The notes: a model not told the origin generated them from the letters alone. A stretch of 64,000 nt of DNA from Adiantum capillus-veneris (GCA_014529385.2 CM043953.1:61939872-62003871); one strand, 5' to 3'; positions 20,863 through 32,587 are shown, counted from the first letter of the stretch. A program made the numbers and translations.

Positions 20863-22132
20863 ATGGCATCATCAGGTCTCGACGACCTAGGAGTGTCATT
20901 GACTCCATTTCATGCAGCAATGTACAAGACGACAGTTGGATGTTGGGTGACGATGGAGTTCAAACGATTGATGTGGGTGACAATGTAGCCCAGCTCAAGA
21001 GGTGCACACAAGGTCTCAAGGAGACACATGGCTTCTCGAGCACACCATTGGAAGGGAAGGATCATGGAGTTCAAGCAAACCCATGATGGCAAGCGTCTTG
21101 CAAAGGTGTATGTTGCTTCACAACCGAAGCTAGAGACAACAATGGCTCCATCAAGGTTTCCTGCAAACTGTAATTTCACTCCTTTGTCAAATTTTTAGAT
21201 TGTATATTTTGTATTTGTGTTGTATATATATTTCTTTGATGTCTATAAGGCTTTCATTGCTTGTTCATATTTGCAGATGTATTTCCATCTGATTTTTTAG
21301 AGTGGGAGCCAATAGAGTCCTTCCCAAGAACTTTTGAGGCCATCCACGTTGACCTTGGCAAGCTGCTCTATGCTGGTCGTCCATCCGTGGAGCTTGTCTC
21401 ACATGACATTTTTTTTATAACCATACTTATGTAACACCTAGGCAAACTGGGTATGGTAATCTTTCTCCAGTTCATCCACCAACCTTGCAGAGTATGGAAT
21501 GGCCTAAGTCTGATAGTGCCTTGATCACAACAACAAAAAGAAGAATTGAGGCGGATATGTATTCAGCAATGAAGTGCACATATGGTTCCCATAAAGATTC
21601 CCTAACTTGGTTTATGTCCCTTCATGTGTTCGTGTTTATCTTTCGACTACAGAGCGTTCACAGGACACCAACAATGTGGACTTGCAAAGGGGAAAGTGCA
21701 ATCAACAGTTTCCTTGCAGTTGGATGGCAGACTAAGGTGGTCAACCACTTGAGAGATACAATCTATTGCTCTGTAGTTGATGAGAATGTGGTGTGTAGAT
21801 ACCATATTGCGAACCAGAGCTTGTCAATTGTCTTTCCCTACTGAAGATGGAAGCGGACGAAGGGAGAATGGGAGGCACTAGACTCTGATGTTGCTCCTAG
21901 AGAATCAATTGATCTGTAAATATGCCTCCACAATAATGCAGTGCATGACATCTCGGTGAATAACGACTGGAATCTCAGTCACCTTTGCGAGTATCTTAAT
22001 CTTAGATATACCTTGCCCAATCAATATGTTTTTGTAATCAATGAAAAGGTTGTTCGTTCCAGAAAAGAGAAGAGATTTATGTGTGAAAACATTGGTTTTC
22101 CGCGATGTATTAATGTAAAAGCTTGCAACTAA
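20863..22132 (+). pseudogene. Unknown spliced gene 1, broken
   Basis: I do not recognise this protein. A likely start (CCCATGGCATC, ATG 20863) is followed by decayed exon sequence. An intron appears to end TTTGCAG at 21276. The next exon reads VFPSDFLEWEPIESFPRTF and KLLYAGRPSVELVSHD, is shifted by one missing T in the T-run at 21409-21416, and then stays open through NHTYVTPRQTGYGNLSPVHP and ESAINSFLAVGWQTKVV. It ends with LCEYLNLRYTLPNQYVFVINE and a stop at 22130. Two in-frame stops, TGA at 21842 and TAA at 21917, would each arise from CGA or CAA by one C-to-T change. No transposase, polymerase or protease motif is seen. It lies head to tail with unknown gene 2. Confidence 0.5.
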
Positions 22133-22350
22133 AACGATTTCGTTACCCATTAATACATATGGCCTTTTGAATCTCTGTCTCATTTCTAATTTGTTCAAGA
22201 TTAAGTTTGAAATATGCAAGTTTTTTAGTTTCGAGCATGAAGACTTTCAATGTTGGTGTCTTTCAATGCTTGTCGCATGATTTTCTTTATAATTATAGTT
22301 TTGAGTTAATTTGATGTTAATTTTAAGTGCTTTAAAAAAGTGACATTGAG

Positions 22351-22358
22351 TATAAAAG
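22351..22358 (+). promoter_or_regulatory. Candidate TATA box of unknown gene 2
   Basis: TATAAAAG lies 94 bp before the ATG at 22445, a normal plant spacing allowing for a short leader. Confidence 0.55.
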
Positions 22359-22444
22359 TCACTTTGTAGGTTTTAAACTTCATTTCTCACATTCACAAAA
22401 CACAAGCTTTCAGCTCTCTTCCCATCTTCTTCGCGAACAGACCC

Positions 22445-23949
22445 ATGGCAACATCTTTTGATGCACTTCTCACACAATTACAGAAGATAGGACTTGCAAA
22501 TTGCCCACACGAACTAGTCAATGTGTTTGAGGGGACGATCGACATGCATGCCACTGCTAGCCTTCAGGGATTCTAGAGCTTTCTTTACTACATGATGGAG
22601 CACATGGAAGAATATGCAATAGTCTTCGAGGGATCCAACATGGCGTGGTTGCCAGTGGATTTTCTCAAACACCTCTATACGGCTGACAAAAACTTTTGCT
22701 ATCGCTTGTTGAGGTTTATAAAAGGGTTTACTGAGCGGGACTATAGGACAGAGAATGAGAATGACCTCATAGACTTGGGCATGGGGTGGATAGGGACCCA
22801 ATTCATCTCTTGGGACATGGTTCTGGTATTGCTTGTGCTTGAGGGCATGGAGAAGGGGAAATCAAAGGAAAAGGCCGACCAAAAACCTCTTGTAACCATT
22901 GTGGAGGAGTCAAATGGATTTATTGAAGAGGTTGATGAGCGGGCTAAAGCCTCTATGGCACTTGTCCTCTTGCAAGATCCTAGATCCACTAAGGAGGAAG
23001 ATGGGATGATAGAGGGAGACGAGGTGCTCGAAGAAGCTCCTGACCTCCAAATTCTCACTTAGCATGCAGTGGTGGTGGATGGTCGTCACTTCTTGTTGCT
23101 TGATGACATTGCAAAGACACTAGGTCTCAGAGAAGATGAGTCGCTCTCAGTGCTCGCTATCTATGCAGGCATGAAAGATCCCAGTGGAAGGCAAGAGAAG
23201 GTCAACTTTCAAAATGACTTTGAAGACCAAGGTCTCCCACCAAGCCTCTCATTCCTCCCTAGTGAAAATGAACAGAATTTGGTACAAACCGTGGCAAATA
23301 CACTTATGGAAATCAAATCATGTGCCTCATTTTATGAAAGCATCCCAAAAAGCGCTTTTCTTCCACACAAACCGCTGACCATTATGGGTGGAGAAGATCG
23401 CTCTAGCATCGACCTTACAAGGAAGATTCTTGAAGAGATGGATGAGGAAACTGAGGTATCCACTTTTTAACTTTATCGATAGTAAATTGTTTCCTATAGC
23501 AAGTGTTAAAGTTGTTTAAAATGTTTTGCAGACTGCATACCATGTTGATAAGTTTGCAATGCGTACTAGAGGTTCACGCAAAAATCCTATGGGTAGAGAT
23601 AGCTCCCTGTGGTAGTACCTTGGCCATTTGGGGCCATCCGTTCTTCGAGTTGCACACACAGAGTTCTCCAAGCATGGTTCTGTAGAGCTGCTCAATTGCA
23701 AGGCATTAAGTGCCATCCTTGTTGAAGATTCCCTTTTACCCTTAATGCTCACAAGTGTATCTTGGTGGATCGAGGGGCCGCATTGTATGCTTTTACAGGA
23801 AAGCACCCTGGGTCAGTCCTCTCCCACTATGCCTTAAGCCTAGTCAAGGGGTGACAAAACCAGAGGATATTGTCAAAACTTTTGGTGTCAAGTCGGTCAT
23901 TCGCCCTATACAAAAAGATGTAATTTACAAGAAAACCAACCAGCCATGA
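22445..23949 (+). pseudogene. Unknown spliced gene 2, broken
   Basis: The family is not recognised. ATG 22445 (context GACCCATGGCA) opens a frame that runs to 23455 with only two stops, both TAG (22574, 23060). It contains LYYMMEHMEEYAIVFEGSN, WLPVDFLKHLYTADKNFCYRLL, an acidic linker (about 22960-23050), VDGRHFLLLDDIAKTLGL and PHKPLTIMGGEDRSSIDL. A canonical 76 bp GT-AG phase-0 intron follows (23456-23531). Exon 2 continues in frame with YHVDKFAMRTRGSRKNPMG, a third TAG at 23613, and LRVAHTEFSKHGSVELLNC. A frameshift near 23750-23830 then leads into a frame ending IRPIQKDVIYKKTNQP at 23949. Length would be about 475 residues. There are no hydrophobic segments suggesting a membrane protein. 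It could be a lineage-specific host gene or cargo of an unknown element. Confidence 0.55.
23456..23531 (+). other. Intron of unknown gene 2
   Basis: The 76 bp segment begins GTATCC and ends TGTTTTGCAG. Splicing keeps the frame (Thr-Glu then Thr-Ala-Tyr), which supports real gene structure. Confidence 0.65.
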
Positions 23950-24039
23950 TGTAATATCCAGAGTAACATACAACAATTTTGTCTTCTGTATTTTGTTTGT
24001 CACTTCATGTGATTTTCTTTTCTATTGCACATATTAGCC

Positions 24040-24045
24040 AATAAA
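24040..24045 (+). terminator. Poly(A) signal after unknown gene 2
   Basis: AATAAA lies about 90 bp after the last stop codon, within AT-rich sequence. Confidence 0.4.
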
Positions 24046-24170
24046 TATTTTTCTTCAACGCGTTCACACCTCCTCGACCGTCCAAGCACCCGTCTGACGT
24101 GGAATGCCTACTGGTGAATATTTTGTGAAACGGAGCCGTGATTTGATTCCAAAAGATGAATTACATGGGC

Positions 24171-25470
24171 TCATCCTCCAAAACTTGGAAATTGGATAAT
24201 TAGCTGGTCCAAGTCCTCCCAGGAAGCATCTTCAACAGGATAGCCCTTCCACTTGATTAGTACTTCTCGAATTGTCCTATGCCGCAGTTGCTTCTCTTTA
24301 GTTTCCAGAGCTTGTTTTGGTTCCATTTGAAATTCTTCCTGATTGACGAGAATGGTGTCATCATGATTCAAAACATGTAGAGGGTCAACAACACATTTCT
24401 TAAGGAGGCTGACATGAAAAACATTATGAATGCGCATGTGAGGCGGTAAGGCTAACTCATAGGCTTGTTATCCTATCTTTCTAAGGATTCCAAAAAGGTC
24501 CACAATATCTGAATGCAAGCTTACGGAATTTCCCTAGCATTAAGGAGCTGCGTTTGGGTTTGACTCTGAGGAGAATTTGTTTGCCTTCGCTAAAGCTTTT
24601 AGTAGAGCAGTGAAGATAAGTGTAGCTCTTCTGCCTATCACTAGTTCTCTTCAGGTTTTCTCTAATGACTAGAAGTTGATGATCCATCTCATCCAGGGTA
24701 GACTTAGCGGCAGGAACATGAAGAGGTGAGTCGGCTAATCAAAGAGGGACTAAACATTCCTGACCATACAAGGCCTTAAAGGGTGATATTCCGAGGCTGC
24801 GATGGTGAGAAGAGTTGTAAGAAAACTCAACTAGGGGAAGAAACTTGATCCATTGCTGGGACTGTTGGTTGCAGTATGCTCAAAGCATATCTTTAATGAA
24901 TTGATTCACTCGCTTAGTTTGACCATCAATCTCCGGATGATATGCTGAGCTGAGATTCAGCTGGGTACCCAGAGATCGAAACATGCCTTGCCAAAACTTA
25001 GAAGTAAATTTGGCATTCCGATCACTGATGATTCTTGTAGGGATTCCATGTAATCTTAATACCTCTTTGACAAATATTTGGGCTATGTCGATGGTGGTGG
25101 ATGTCTGCTTGATTGGAATTAGATGAGCCACCTTAGTGAGATTATCTACTATGACAAAAATAGAATTATAGTTTCTAGTTGTCTTTGGAAGACCATTGAA
25201 AAAGTCCATACTCAGAAATTACCACTTCATCTGAGGAATATCTAGGGATTAAAGCTCTCCAGGTAGTAAAGAAGGACCATCTGCTAAGGTGTAGTCAATT
25301 AAGTGTTCCCTCAGGCTCTAAGCTTGAATCTCTTGCAGAAGAGGTCTAAAATAGGGGTCAACCTGAATTTCTTGTTGAACTTCCTCGGGTAAAGAAGGAC
25401 TAAGGAGTGAATTAGTCAGAGTTGATGAGGACAGGACTACTGGTCAAGAGGTCTTTGAGTATATTGAAGG
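24171..25470 (-). pseudogene. Chromodomain gypsy integrase, broken
   Basis: This is the C-terminal part of a chromovirus pol. On the minus strand 25360 downward reads DPYFRPLLQEI, then REHLIDYTLADGPSLLPGEL and SMDFFNGLPKT. IVDNLTKVAHLIP and IISDRNAKFTSKFWQ follow, with the integrase Asp residues, then YHPEIDGQTKRVNQ, where the Glu position is Gln-Thr-Lys. Next are VEFSYNSSHHRSLGISPF, RVKPKRSSLMLGKFRKLAFR and FHVSLLKKC. The chromodomain-like end is LIKWKGYPVEDASWEDLDQL (24194-24250), ending at 24171. The chromodomain would guide integration to marked chromatin. Several stops interrupt it. Confidence 0.85.
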
Positions 25471-27652
25471 CAATATCTCTCCCCAACAAAAAAAAAGAGT
25501 TGTCCTCAACTCGAATAAAATACGTAATTGATGAAGCTTCTTGGATACGTCTTGCAACTTAACTTCTTGTTAATGCTTTCAACTTGACTTGTCTCTTACA
25601 CTTCTTCATCTCCAAAAAATCTGCTAATATAATGTTGGAGTCATGGGAAATGTTTCTTAATAAGCTATCTTCTTGAATAACTCATCGCATTTGTGGCTTC
25701 TTCGATACACTACTTCCTCTTTATAAGCTATTGGCAATCCCTTCTTTCTCAGCACTTGTTATCCTCTTATTTTTGCGATCTTCACTCTCTTGTAACTTAG
25801 TCATTTTCTTATCTGATGGCATCTTGGCAAGAAGACTTGGTTCTTCATGTATGCATCTCTCTCTTGTAGAGTGCAGATGAGGTAGTTAACAGACAATTCT
25901 TAGAGCAATACAGAGATCTCCTCTTTCCTCAGCCAAATTCTTGTGTCGGCCAGACGATATGGAAGACATGGCTACATCTCACAAGAGTGACTCTCTGGGG
26001 TAGAGACCATTTCCGCAACAATACCCGACTTGCTATGGTTACAGAGGCTCTGGGACTTGGCCCTCAATACTATTGCGTCAAAAGGACACGAGATCCTGGG
26101 TTCTCCGCAAGGTTGTTCTTGCTTGGTCAGTTTATCTCCTATTCCAAGATTTGCCTCGATACCATCTGGAGTCTTCCTCTTAGAGGTCCTTTTCTCTTCT
26201 CAGCTCATACTCGAGAAATTGCTCAAGCTGTTTCCTGTAGAAGCATTCCAGAGGGTGAGCGTCCTAACATGTGTGGCGCTTGAGATACTTGGTTATGTGA
26301 CCATATATTAGAGGATCTTTATGAGTTGTAAACTTTCTTGCCTCTCTTGTAATTACTTCCTGTCTCCCTTGTAATAAATAGTCCTTTTTTGAAAAATTTG
26401 AGTATTTTCCGTACATCTTTGTCTTGAAATGTCAGTCTCTCCTCTTTAATTAAATTCTTAAGGACATCTCTATTCAGTGCTTTCAGCAAAGGGTCTTCTG
26501 TCTATGATAGTCTTGAGTAAAAATTCCAATTTTTGAGTTCTTGGCTAACTCATAAGTTTGTTTTCTTATTCTTTTTCGGAGTTTAAATGTCTGCAATATT
26601 TATGAGATTATCTATTGCACTTTCCCATCTTGATTCCTTGTGAGTTTTTAAGCACGTCTCATTTACTGTCTTTTCTATTTAACTTGAGATGCTATAAGTA
26701 GAAGTTTACTTTCAAAATCTCAAAATAATATTGGACCATACCATATCTCTTTGGTCCCAATCCCAGCTTTCTTTCATCATTGCAATCCGTAAATTATTCA
26801 ATAGTTGTACGTGTTCCCATAGGGTTAACCGTGTAACTCTATTCGGCCCACATGCTCTCCATTTCTTAGTAGAAATGGCACTTTCCTTGGGAGAGAAAAG
26901 TTCGATAAGGTGTCTCAACATGACTAACGTGTTCTCTGGTTCGGCTATCCCCATTCTTTCAAGACTGTCATATAAAATACTTCTTCTTGAATATTCCAAG
27001 CCATCAGTAATTTCAAAACGAGTCTTGCTATATATACTTATAGCTTTATTTGTGGCTAATCACAAGAACTTCTTGGATTTCTTCATTATTACTCAAAATT
27101 ATCTTCCAGTTAGTGTCCCAAAAATTAATTCTTCATGTGGTAGCTACCTTACCCAATCTTGCTCCTTATTATTAAGCTTAAGGGAGAATGACAAGTAAAG
27201 CTCAATAAAAGTTTCATCCATGCCACTTTCATGTGTCTTCGCACAAGTGCATGCGTCTTCATTCATTATGTCACTTCCATGCGTCTTCGCACAAGTGCAT
27301 TACCTATTCTTTTACAAATTTCTATATCGTTTATTTCCAACTTTACTCACACTTCTCACTTGCTTAAGTCCCAGGGACAAGTATAGGTTTCTAGAAATAA
27401 GAGCTCCCTAAAATGTTCCAGCATAGTGAGCCTTGCCTCTAGCATAGCAGTCTTCATCCTCTCATCGATAATCAGCTGAATTTCTTCTGGAAGATCCCAA
27501 GCCATCTTGAAATTTTTTGAATAATTTATTGGAACATCAAGACTTCACTTTGTAGTATAATTGAAATTTTGGTGCTAGACTGAGTTGTTTTTCTCTCATG
27601 CATTAATCTTAAATCCAAAATTTCAAAATTCCAAGGTCCAAGATTCAAAATT
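25471..27652 (-). pseudogene. Chromovirus internal region, gag remnant and deleted pol
   Basis: Directly after the primer site, the minus strand has ATG at about 27505 opening MAWDLPEEIQLIIDERMKT, a plausible gag start. The open frame at 26712-26999 follows (KKWRACGPNRVTRLTLWEHV). I find no recognisable protease or reverse transcriptase, so most of pol appears deleted. A GTTGAGGACAACTC...GTTGGGGAG segment at 25474-25510 resembles the one at 30371-30405 that precedes the LTR, which hints at a rearrangement here. Confidence 0.45.
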
Positions 27653-27666
27653 AAGCCCTGATACCA
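27653..27666 (-). other. Chromovirus primer-binding site
   Basis: On the minus strand TGGTATCAGGGCTT follows the LTR end by 2 bp. This is close to the initiator-Met tRNA site TGGTATCAGAGC used by many plant LTR elements. Confidence 0.75.
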
Positions 27667-28879
27667 CTTGTGAAGGCCGTACCCAAACTCGACCCTACTC
27701 ACCTCCCTCAGTCCTCCAGACCGTTCTAGGGAATGACGTAGATCTATCTACAGGAATCCCTCCCACTTGGGACCGACACTCAAACATGACTCCAACCTAT
27801 CTTGAATGTCAACCCAAGGGGGTACATCCCTTCATTCAATGATTCTATCGGCTTCTCATAATCAATCTGTCTTTGAAAGCTTTCAGCCCCAAAATTGTGG
27901 TCCTTAGTCTTTGTTCTCTTGATCTTTAACTTGAGGATCTTCTCTTGCTTTCTTATTCTCCCTTGGTTCATGGCGATAACCCCTTTTTCCTAACAAGCAG
28001 GCACAACAGTTATCACTTTCCCCTAAGAAGAGGGATCTTGCAATCCTACCTGGTCTCGATGTCCCCGATTACCCATTTTTTTTCCACGTCGTCCTAGCGT
28101 TTAACATAAAAATTTTAAATGAATATCCGGCCATCTGACCCTCTGGATCCACCCACCCACCGAGCCATTTCATGAAAATCCCTTCCGGAGGTAGTACTTA
28201 ACTACTACAAAATCAGGAAGACAGTAGTCTATTGGACATTATCAAACAACAAGCAGCATGCAATCTGTTGCATACCCTCGTTCATGGAAATTCATCTTGT
28301 TGTTCCCACTAGATCTTTATTTAAAAACTTTTAATTCATTTTGTTCCCTTAATATGCTATAATTAGCTTGTAACTAGTTTCCTAGCTAATCATACAACAC
28401 ATTTAGTTTCAACCAATTCATCTTGCCTCCCCATTCAGGCCAAGATAATCGGTTACAAGCCAACAAAATGGAAACACCTTCACAATATTTCCTAGAATTA
28501 AGTGTTTGGGAAAGGCTCATCAAGTAATTTAATCATTCCTTCCTAAGGATTTTATTTCAAGAGGTATAGCACCATTTGGTGACAGATACACAGGATAGTC
28601 CCTATATTCCTAGCCTTTCCAATTCCTTTTTAAGCAACCAAGTCGAAAAAATTTCCTTAATTAAATTCACATCATCCTCCTTGAGTATGACCTTCTCATC
28701 CAACTATTGGCATCAGGCCATATCCGGATTATGGACGATTTCCAATAAGATACCACAGGTACTTCACCCGGCCGGGCAAAAATAAAACAAACCCATTCAT
28801 CCCTTATCCCTCGGGCATGAATGACCTAGGTATAACAACTTGCCGGTTACGCTGTCCTATAATTTATGAGTCTTTGAGA

Positions 28880-29545
28880 TTTCCATGAAAGCTTAAACCT
28901 AAAATACAAGGTAGTCACTAAAGCTTACACCTAAGTACAAAGTTACCATTAATGCTTAGCTTAAGAGTGCAAATCTACCTTTGAAACTTAACTTAATGAT
29001 GCATAGATACTCTTAGCACTTAACCCTAGTTGCAAGGTTTCCATTGAAGCTTAAACCTAAAATACAAAGTAGTAACTAAAGCTTACACCTAAGAGCAAAG
29101 TTACCATTAAATCTTAGTTTAAGAGTGAAAATCTACCTTGGAAGCTTAGCTTAATGATGCATAGATACTCTTAGCACTTAAATCGAATTGCGAGGTTTCC
29201 ATTAAAGCTTAAACCTAAAATACAAGGTAGTCATTAAAGCTTACATCTAAGTGAAAAGTTACCATTAAAGCTTAGCTTAGAAGAGAAAATCTACCTTTGA
29301 AGCTTAGCTTTATGATGCATAGATACTCTTATCACTTGACCCTAATTGCGAGGTTTTCATTAAAGCTTAAACCTAAAAATATAAGGTAGTCACTAAAGCT
29401 TATATCTAAGTGCAAAGTTACCATTAAAACTTAGCTTACGAGTGCAAATCTACCTTTGAATTTTAACTTAATGATGCATAACTACCATTAATACTTAACC
29501 CTAATCCCAAGGTTACCATTAAAGCTTAAACCTAAAATGATGCAC
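28880..29545. repeat. 158 bp minisatellite in LTR, about 4 copies
   Basis: GCTTAAACCT recurs at 28891, 29049, 29207, 29365 and 29524, a 158-159 bp step. Each unit carries the same order of smaller motifs (AAGCTTAAACCTAAAATACAA, TTACCATTAA, GATGCATAGATACTC). Confidence 0.92.
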
Positions 29546-29894
29546 ATAAACCTTCCTAGTATTAAAACACATGGATTAATTAATCCTACTAGAAATGAAG
29601 ATTACCTTCTCTAAACAAGAGGGAAGTGAAGTTGAAGTCCTTCCTGAAGAGATGTGAGGCTCAAGGACGAAGGAAAGGGATTTATGATGAAGAGGAAGGA
29701 GAGAGGAGCTTCTTCACAAAACCCTCAAGGGTTTGGCCTCAAGAGAGAGAGAGAGCAAGAGCAAGAGCAAGGTTTAATGGAAACCTTGATTTACTGAAGC
29801 ATAATCTTGAGCATGGCAAGTATGCAAGTAGCTCAGAAATATGTGTGTATAAAATTACAAAGGAGAGGGGGTGCTTATATAGAAAATGGTGGGT

Positions 29895-30080
29895 ATTCTT
29901 TTCTCAATTCCTATTGGACCCCAATTCTCTTCTCAAATCCTATTGGACCCCAATTCTCCTCTCAATTGCTATTGGACCCATTTCTCTTCTCAAATGCTAT
30001 TGGACCCCAATTCTCTTCTTAATTCCTATTGAACCCCAATTCTCTTCTCAAATGCTATTGGACCCCAATTTTCTTCTTAG
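29895..30080. repeat. About 32 bp tandem repeat in LTR, 5-6 copies
   Basis: CTATTGGACCCCAATTCTCT and variants recur with TCTTCTCAAATG-type spacers. The 172-residue open frame over it (29626-30144) only reflects the repeat. Confidence 0.85.
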
Positions 30081-30370
30081 TTCTTATCTCTTAACTTTAT
30101 CTTTCAATCAAGTTAGTCCCTTTTTCTCCCAGTTCCCAATCTAGATCAGTTTCCACACGGATTTTGACGAAGAAGTATAAAAATAATCTTAATCTTTTTG
30201 GAAAAATATAGGGATGATGTAATTTCTTATCCAAAATATCTTTGTCTTTTCATTCTGGAGTAGAGTCTTGTTGTCCGCATGACTTCTTTGTCGGTCTTGC
30301 TTTTTTTAAAATTATTTTCTAGGCTGAAAAAAGTTCTGAATGGCTCTAGGGTTTAGGGAGGAACCTTACA

Positions 30371-31198
30371 AACTCCCCAACAAAAAGAAAGAGTTGTCCT
30401 CAGCTCGGGACATGCTTTAGAGAATAGTCAGACTCGATCTTCAGTCAACTTATGATTGAAGATGGTCAGTAACTTTAGGGTATTTAGATTAAAGGACAGT
30501 GAAGTTGGTATGGACCTTGAATAATACATTTCTCTTGTATTTTTAGCGTTGACTAAAAAGTCTTAATGACTTGGGGTTACTGTGTGTGATCTTATTCAAC
30601 TAGGTATTTTTCCTTTAGTGTGACCGGATTGTGTTTCTCTTGTGAGGTCTGAAGATCATTTCTTCACTTCGCTCTCTATCTAGCCTCAATACGCTTTGTA
30701 AAAATCTTACCATTCTTACCTATATAGACTTTAACTTTTTCCGTTTTGAGCGTTGACTCATTTCACTATTAATATCATCCAACTGATACCATGTTTTTGA
30801 CAATTAAAGGATTTCATATTGACCTTTCAATTAGTCTTTCAATATCTCCTCCCTTGTGTACCCAATTTATTTCCTCCATCCTTATTTCTCTTTTGTCTAT
30901 AGCTTACTGTCTCATCTTTCACTTGGTAATCAAATATTTCACGTATCATAATAGCTAGACTTGTAAAACACCATAGACGATTTGAATCTCAAAAGAATTG
31001 ACTGACTAGAGATGCTTGAATTCCATAAATATGACGATTGATTACATCCGCATAAAAATTATATCAAAAGTGTCATCTATATCTTGAAGAATAATCTAAG
31101 TTGTTTCGAAGAACCAACCAAAATATGATCAAGGGTTTGGAAAAAAGGGAGATATTGATTTGATTCCAAAATATGAATTACATGGTCTCATCCTCCAA
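30371..31198 (-). other. Chromovirus 3' non-coding tail
   Basis: On the minus strand this runs from TTTTGGAGGATGAG (the codons that end the integrase frame in the other copy) to the GCTGAGGACAACTC...GTTGGGGAG tract before the LTR. About 52 bp (31150-31201) match 24131-24182. Open frames are negligible. Confidence 0.5.
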
Positions 31199-31399
31199 AA
31201 CTCGACTCACCTTGTAGTGTTTGCTAGCACGCAAGGGCTTGTAGGTCGAGGCGTTGGGAGTTTGAATTGAACTTGTGGGTAGTATTTTTATTGAGCTCTT
31301 GAGTGGTGGAAGGTGTGGGTTGGAATTCAAGTAAATTCATTGTGTGGTGTTGAGTTGTCTGGGTGTGTGAGTGTGCACACGGCGTCTTTTTCTCCATCA
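31199..31399 (+). repeat. TB LTR 3' end fragment
   Basis: About 200 bp match the last part of the TB 5' LTR (44656-44855, minus strand), ending TCTCCATCA. ATGT (31400-31403) follows, then TA2 integrase sequence. It is truncated on its left by chromovirus sequence. Confidence 0.82.
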
Positions 31400-31403
31400 A
31401 TGT

Positions 31404-32560
31404 GTACCTTGGCGGGAGGAGATTTATAGAGTGTTGTAAGAGAATCATGAAAGCGCATGTGGCGGCCATTTTGCTCTAAAGATCACCTTGCATAAGATCT
31501 TGCAAGAGGGGTATGTATGGCCTAGTTTGCACAAGGATGTTCACTATTGGTGTAGGTCTTGCAATAGGTGTCAAGCATTTGGGAAGAGAGTGTTGAAGCC
31601 AGAGCTACGAAAAACCATTATGGCATTTGATGTGTTTGAAAAGTGGGGGATTGATGCAATAGGCCCGCTACCTATCACAAGCAGGGGCAAAAGCTATATT
31701 TTGAGTGCAGTGGACTATCTCTCTAGATGGCAGAGGCTATAGCAATAAAACAAATCATTGCGAAGGATGTGACAAAATTTGTGTATGATGAAATATGTTG
31801 CAAGTTTGGGGTGCCACTGGAGCTACTTTCAGATAAGGGGCCTGGCTTTAGAGCTAAACTGCTATACTTTTTATGTGCGAAGATGAAGATTAGACACTAG
31901 CATACCACTCCTTATTACCCGTAGTGTAATGGCTTGAATGAAAGATTCAATGGTGAGTTGGTACAGATTCTTTCAAAAGTGACAGAGCACCAAGGAAGGA
32001 ATTGAGATTTGAAATTTCCTAGTGCATTATGGGCTTACCATACTTCGATGAAGACGGGTACAGGGTTTACTCCATTTCATTTGGTGTATGGAAAGGAAGT
32101 ACTATTGCCCGTGGAAGTAGAGTTGCGTGCGGTCAAGAGGCTAGAGAAGTTGCTTGGGCCGCCTAGTGATGCATTCAAAGAGAGGCTCTTACAATTACAA
32201 GAGGTTCAGCTGGATAGGATGAGTGCATTGCAACATTATGGGCAGATGTAGAATAAGGCAAGATAAATGAAAAGATCAAAAGTAAGGGTATCAAGAATCA
32301 TGACTTGGTTTTGCGCTACAACTTTCAAATTAAGTGGGAAGGGGAGTGTTTTCCAAATGGTACATATCAGTTGGCTAACCTGGTTGGGATTCTACATAAG
32401 TCAAGGATAAATGGATTGCGTCTTAAATTATATCATGCTAGCTTAGTGATGGTGGAGCAAGATGAGCTGTCTGTGGAGCAAGTAATGTTGGTGAGGGATG
32501 AGGAGACCTGTGACGTGGCGAGTCTCATATCTCTTTTTGCTGCTCCTGATCATGAATGAT
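31404..32560 (+). pseudogene. TA2 integrase, C-terminal part
   Basis: Shows CRSCNRC, GIDAIGPLPITSRGKSYIL and VDYLSRW, then after a lost base (near 31730) SDKGPGF, GLNERFNGELV and the GTYQLANL C-terminal module. It ends with AAPDHE at 32559. TAG codons replace CAG at the YYPxCNG motif (31921) and elsewhere. A deletion near 32260-32340 removes part of the C-terminal domain. Confidence 0.82.
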
Positions 32561-32587
32561 CTAGCAGGCTAGGGGATGGGCAAACTA

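Larger units (their letters stand above)
27669..30370 (-). repeat. 2.7 kb chromovirus LTR
   Basis: On the minus strand it begins TGTAAGGTTCC (30370) after a purine-rich GTTGGGGAGTT tract and ends CCTTCACA (27669) before the primer site. TGTAAGG and CCTTCACA are near-matching inverted ends. It holds two tandem repeat arrays (28880-29545 and 29895-30080). Because internal sequence lies on both sides (3' end material to the right, primer site and gag to the left), it joins two internal regions. No second full LTR copy is visible. Confidence 0.65.

Noticed and set aside
25474-25510. GAGGACAACTC...GTTGGGGAG as a polypurine tract of a second LTR
   Set aside because: No TGTAAGG-type LTR start follows and coding-like integrase sequence continues, so it is not called.
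28880-29545. Regularly spaced repeats that could suggest a CRISPR array
   Set aside because: The unit is 158 bp with no unique spacers, and the setting is a plant LTR.
29626-30144. 172-residue open frame
   Set aside because: The C-terminal half is the 32 bp tandem repeat translated. It lies inside an LTR.
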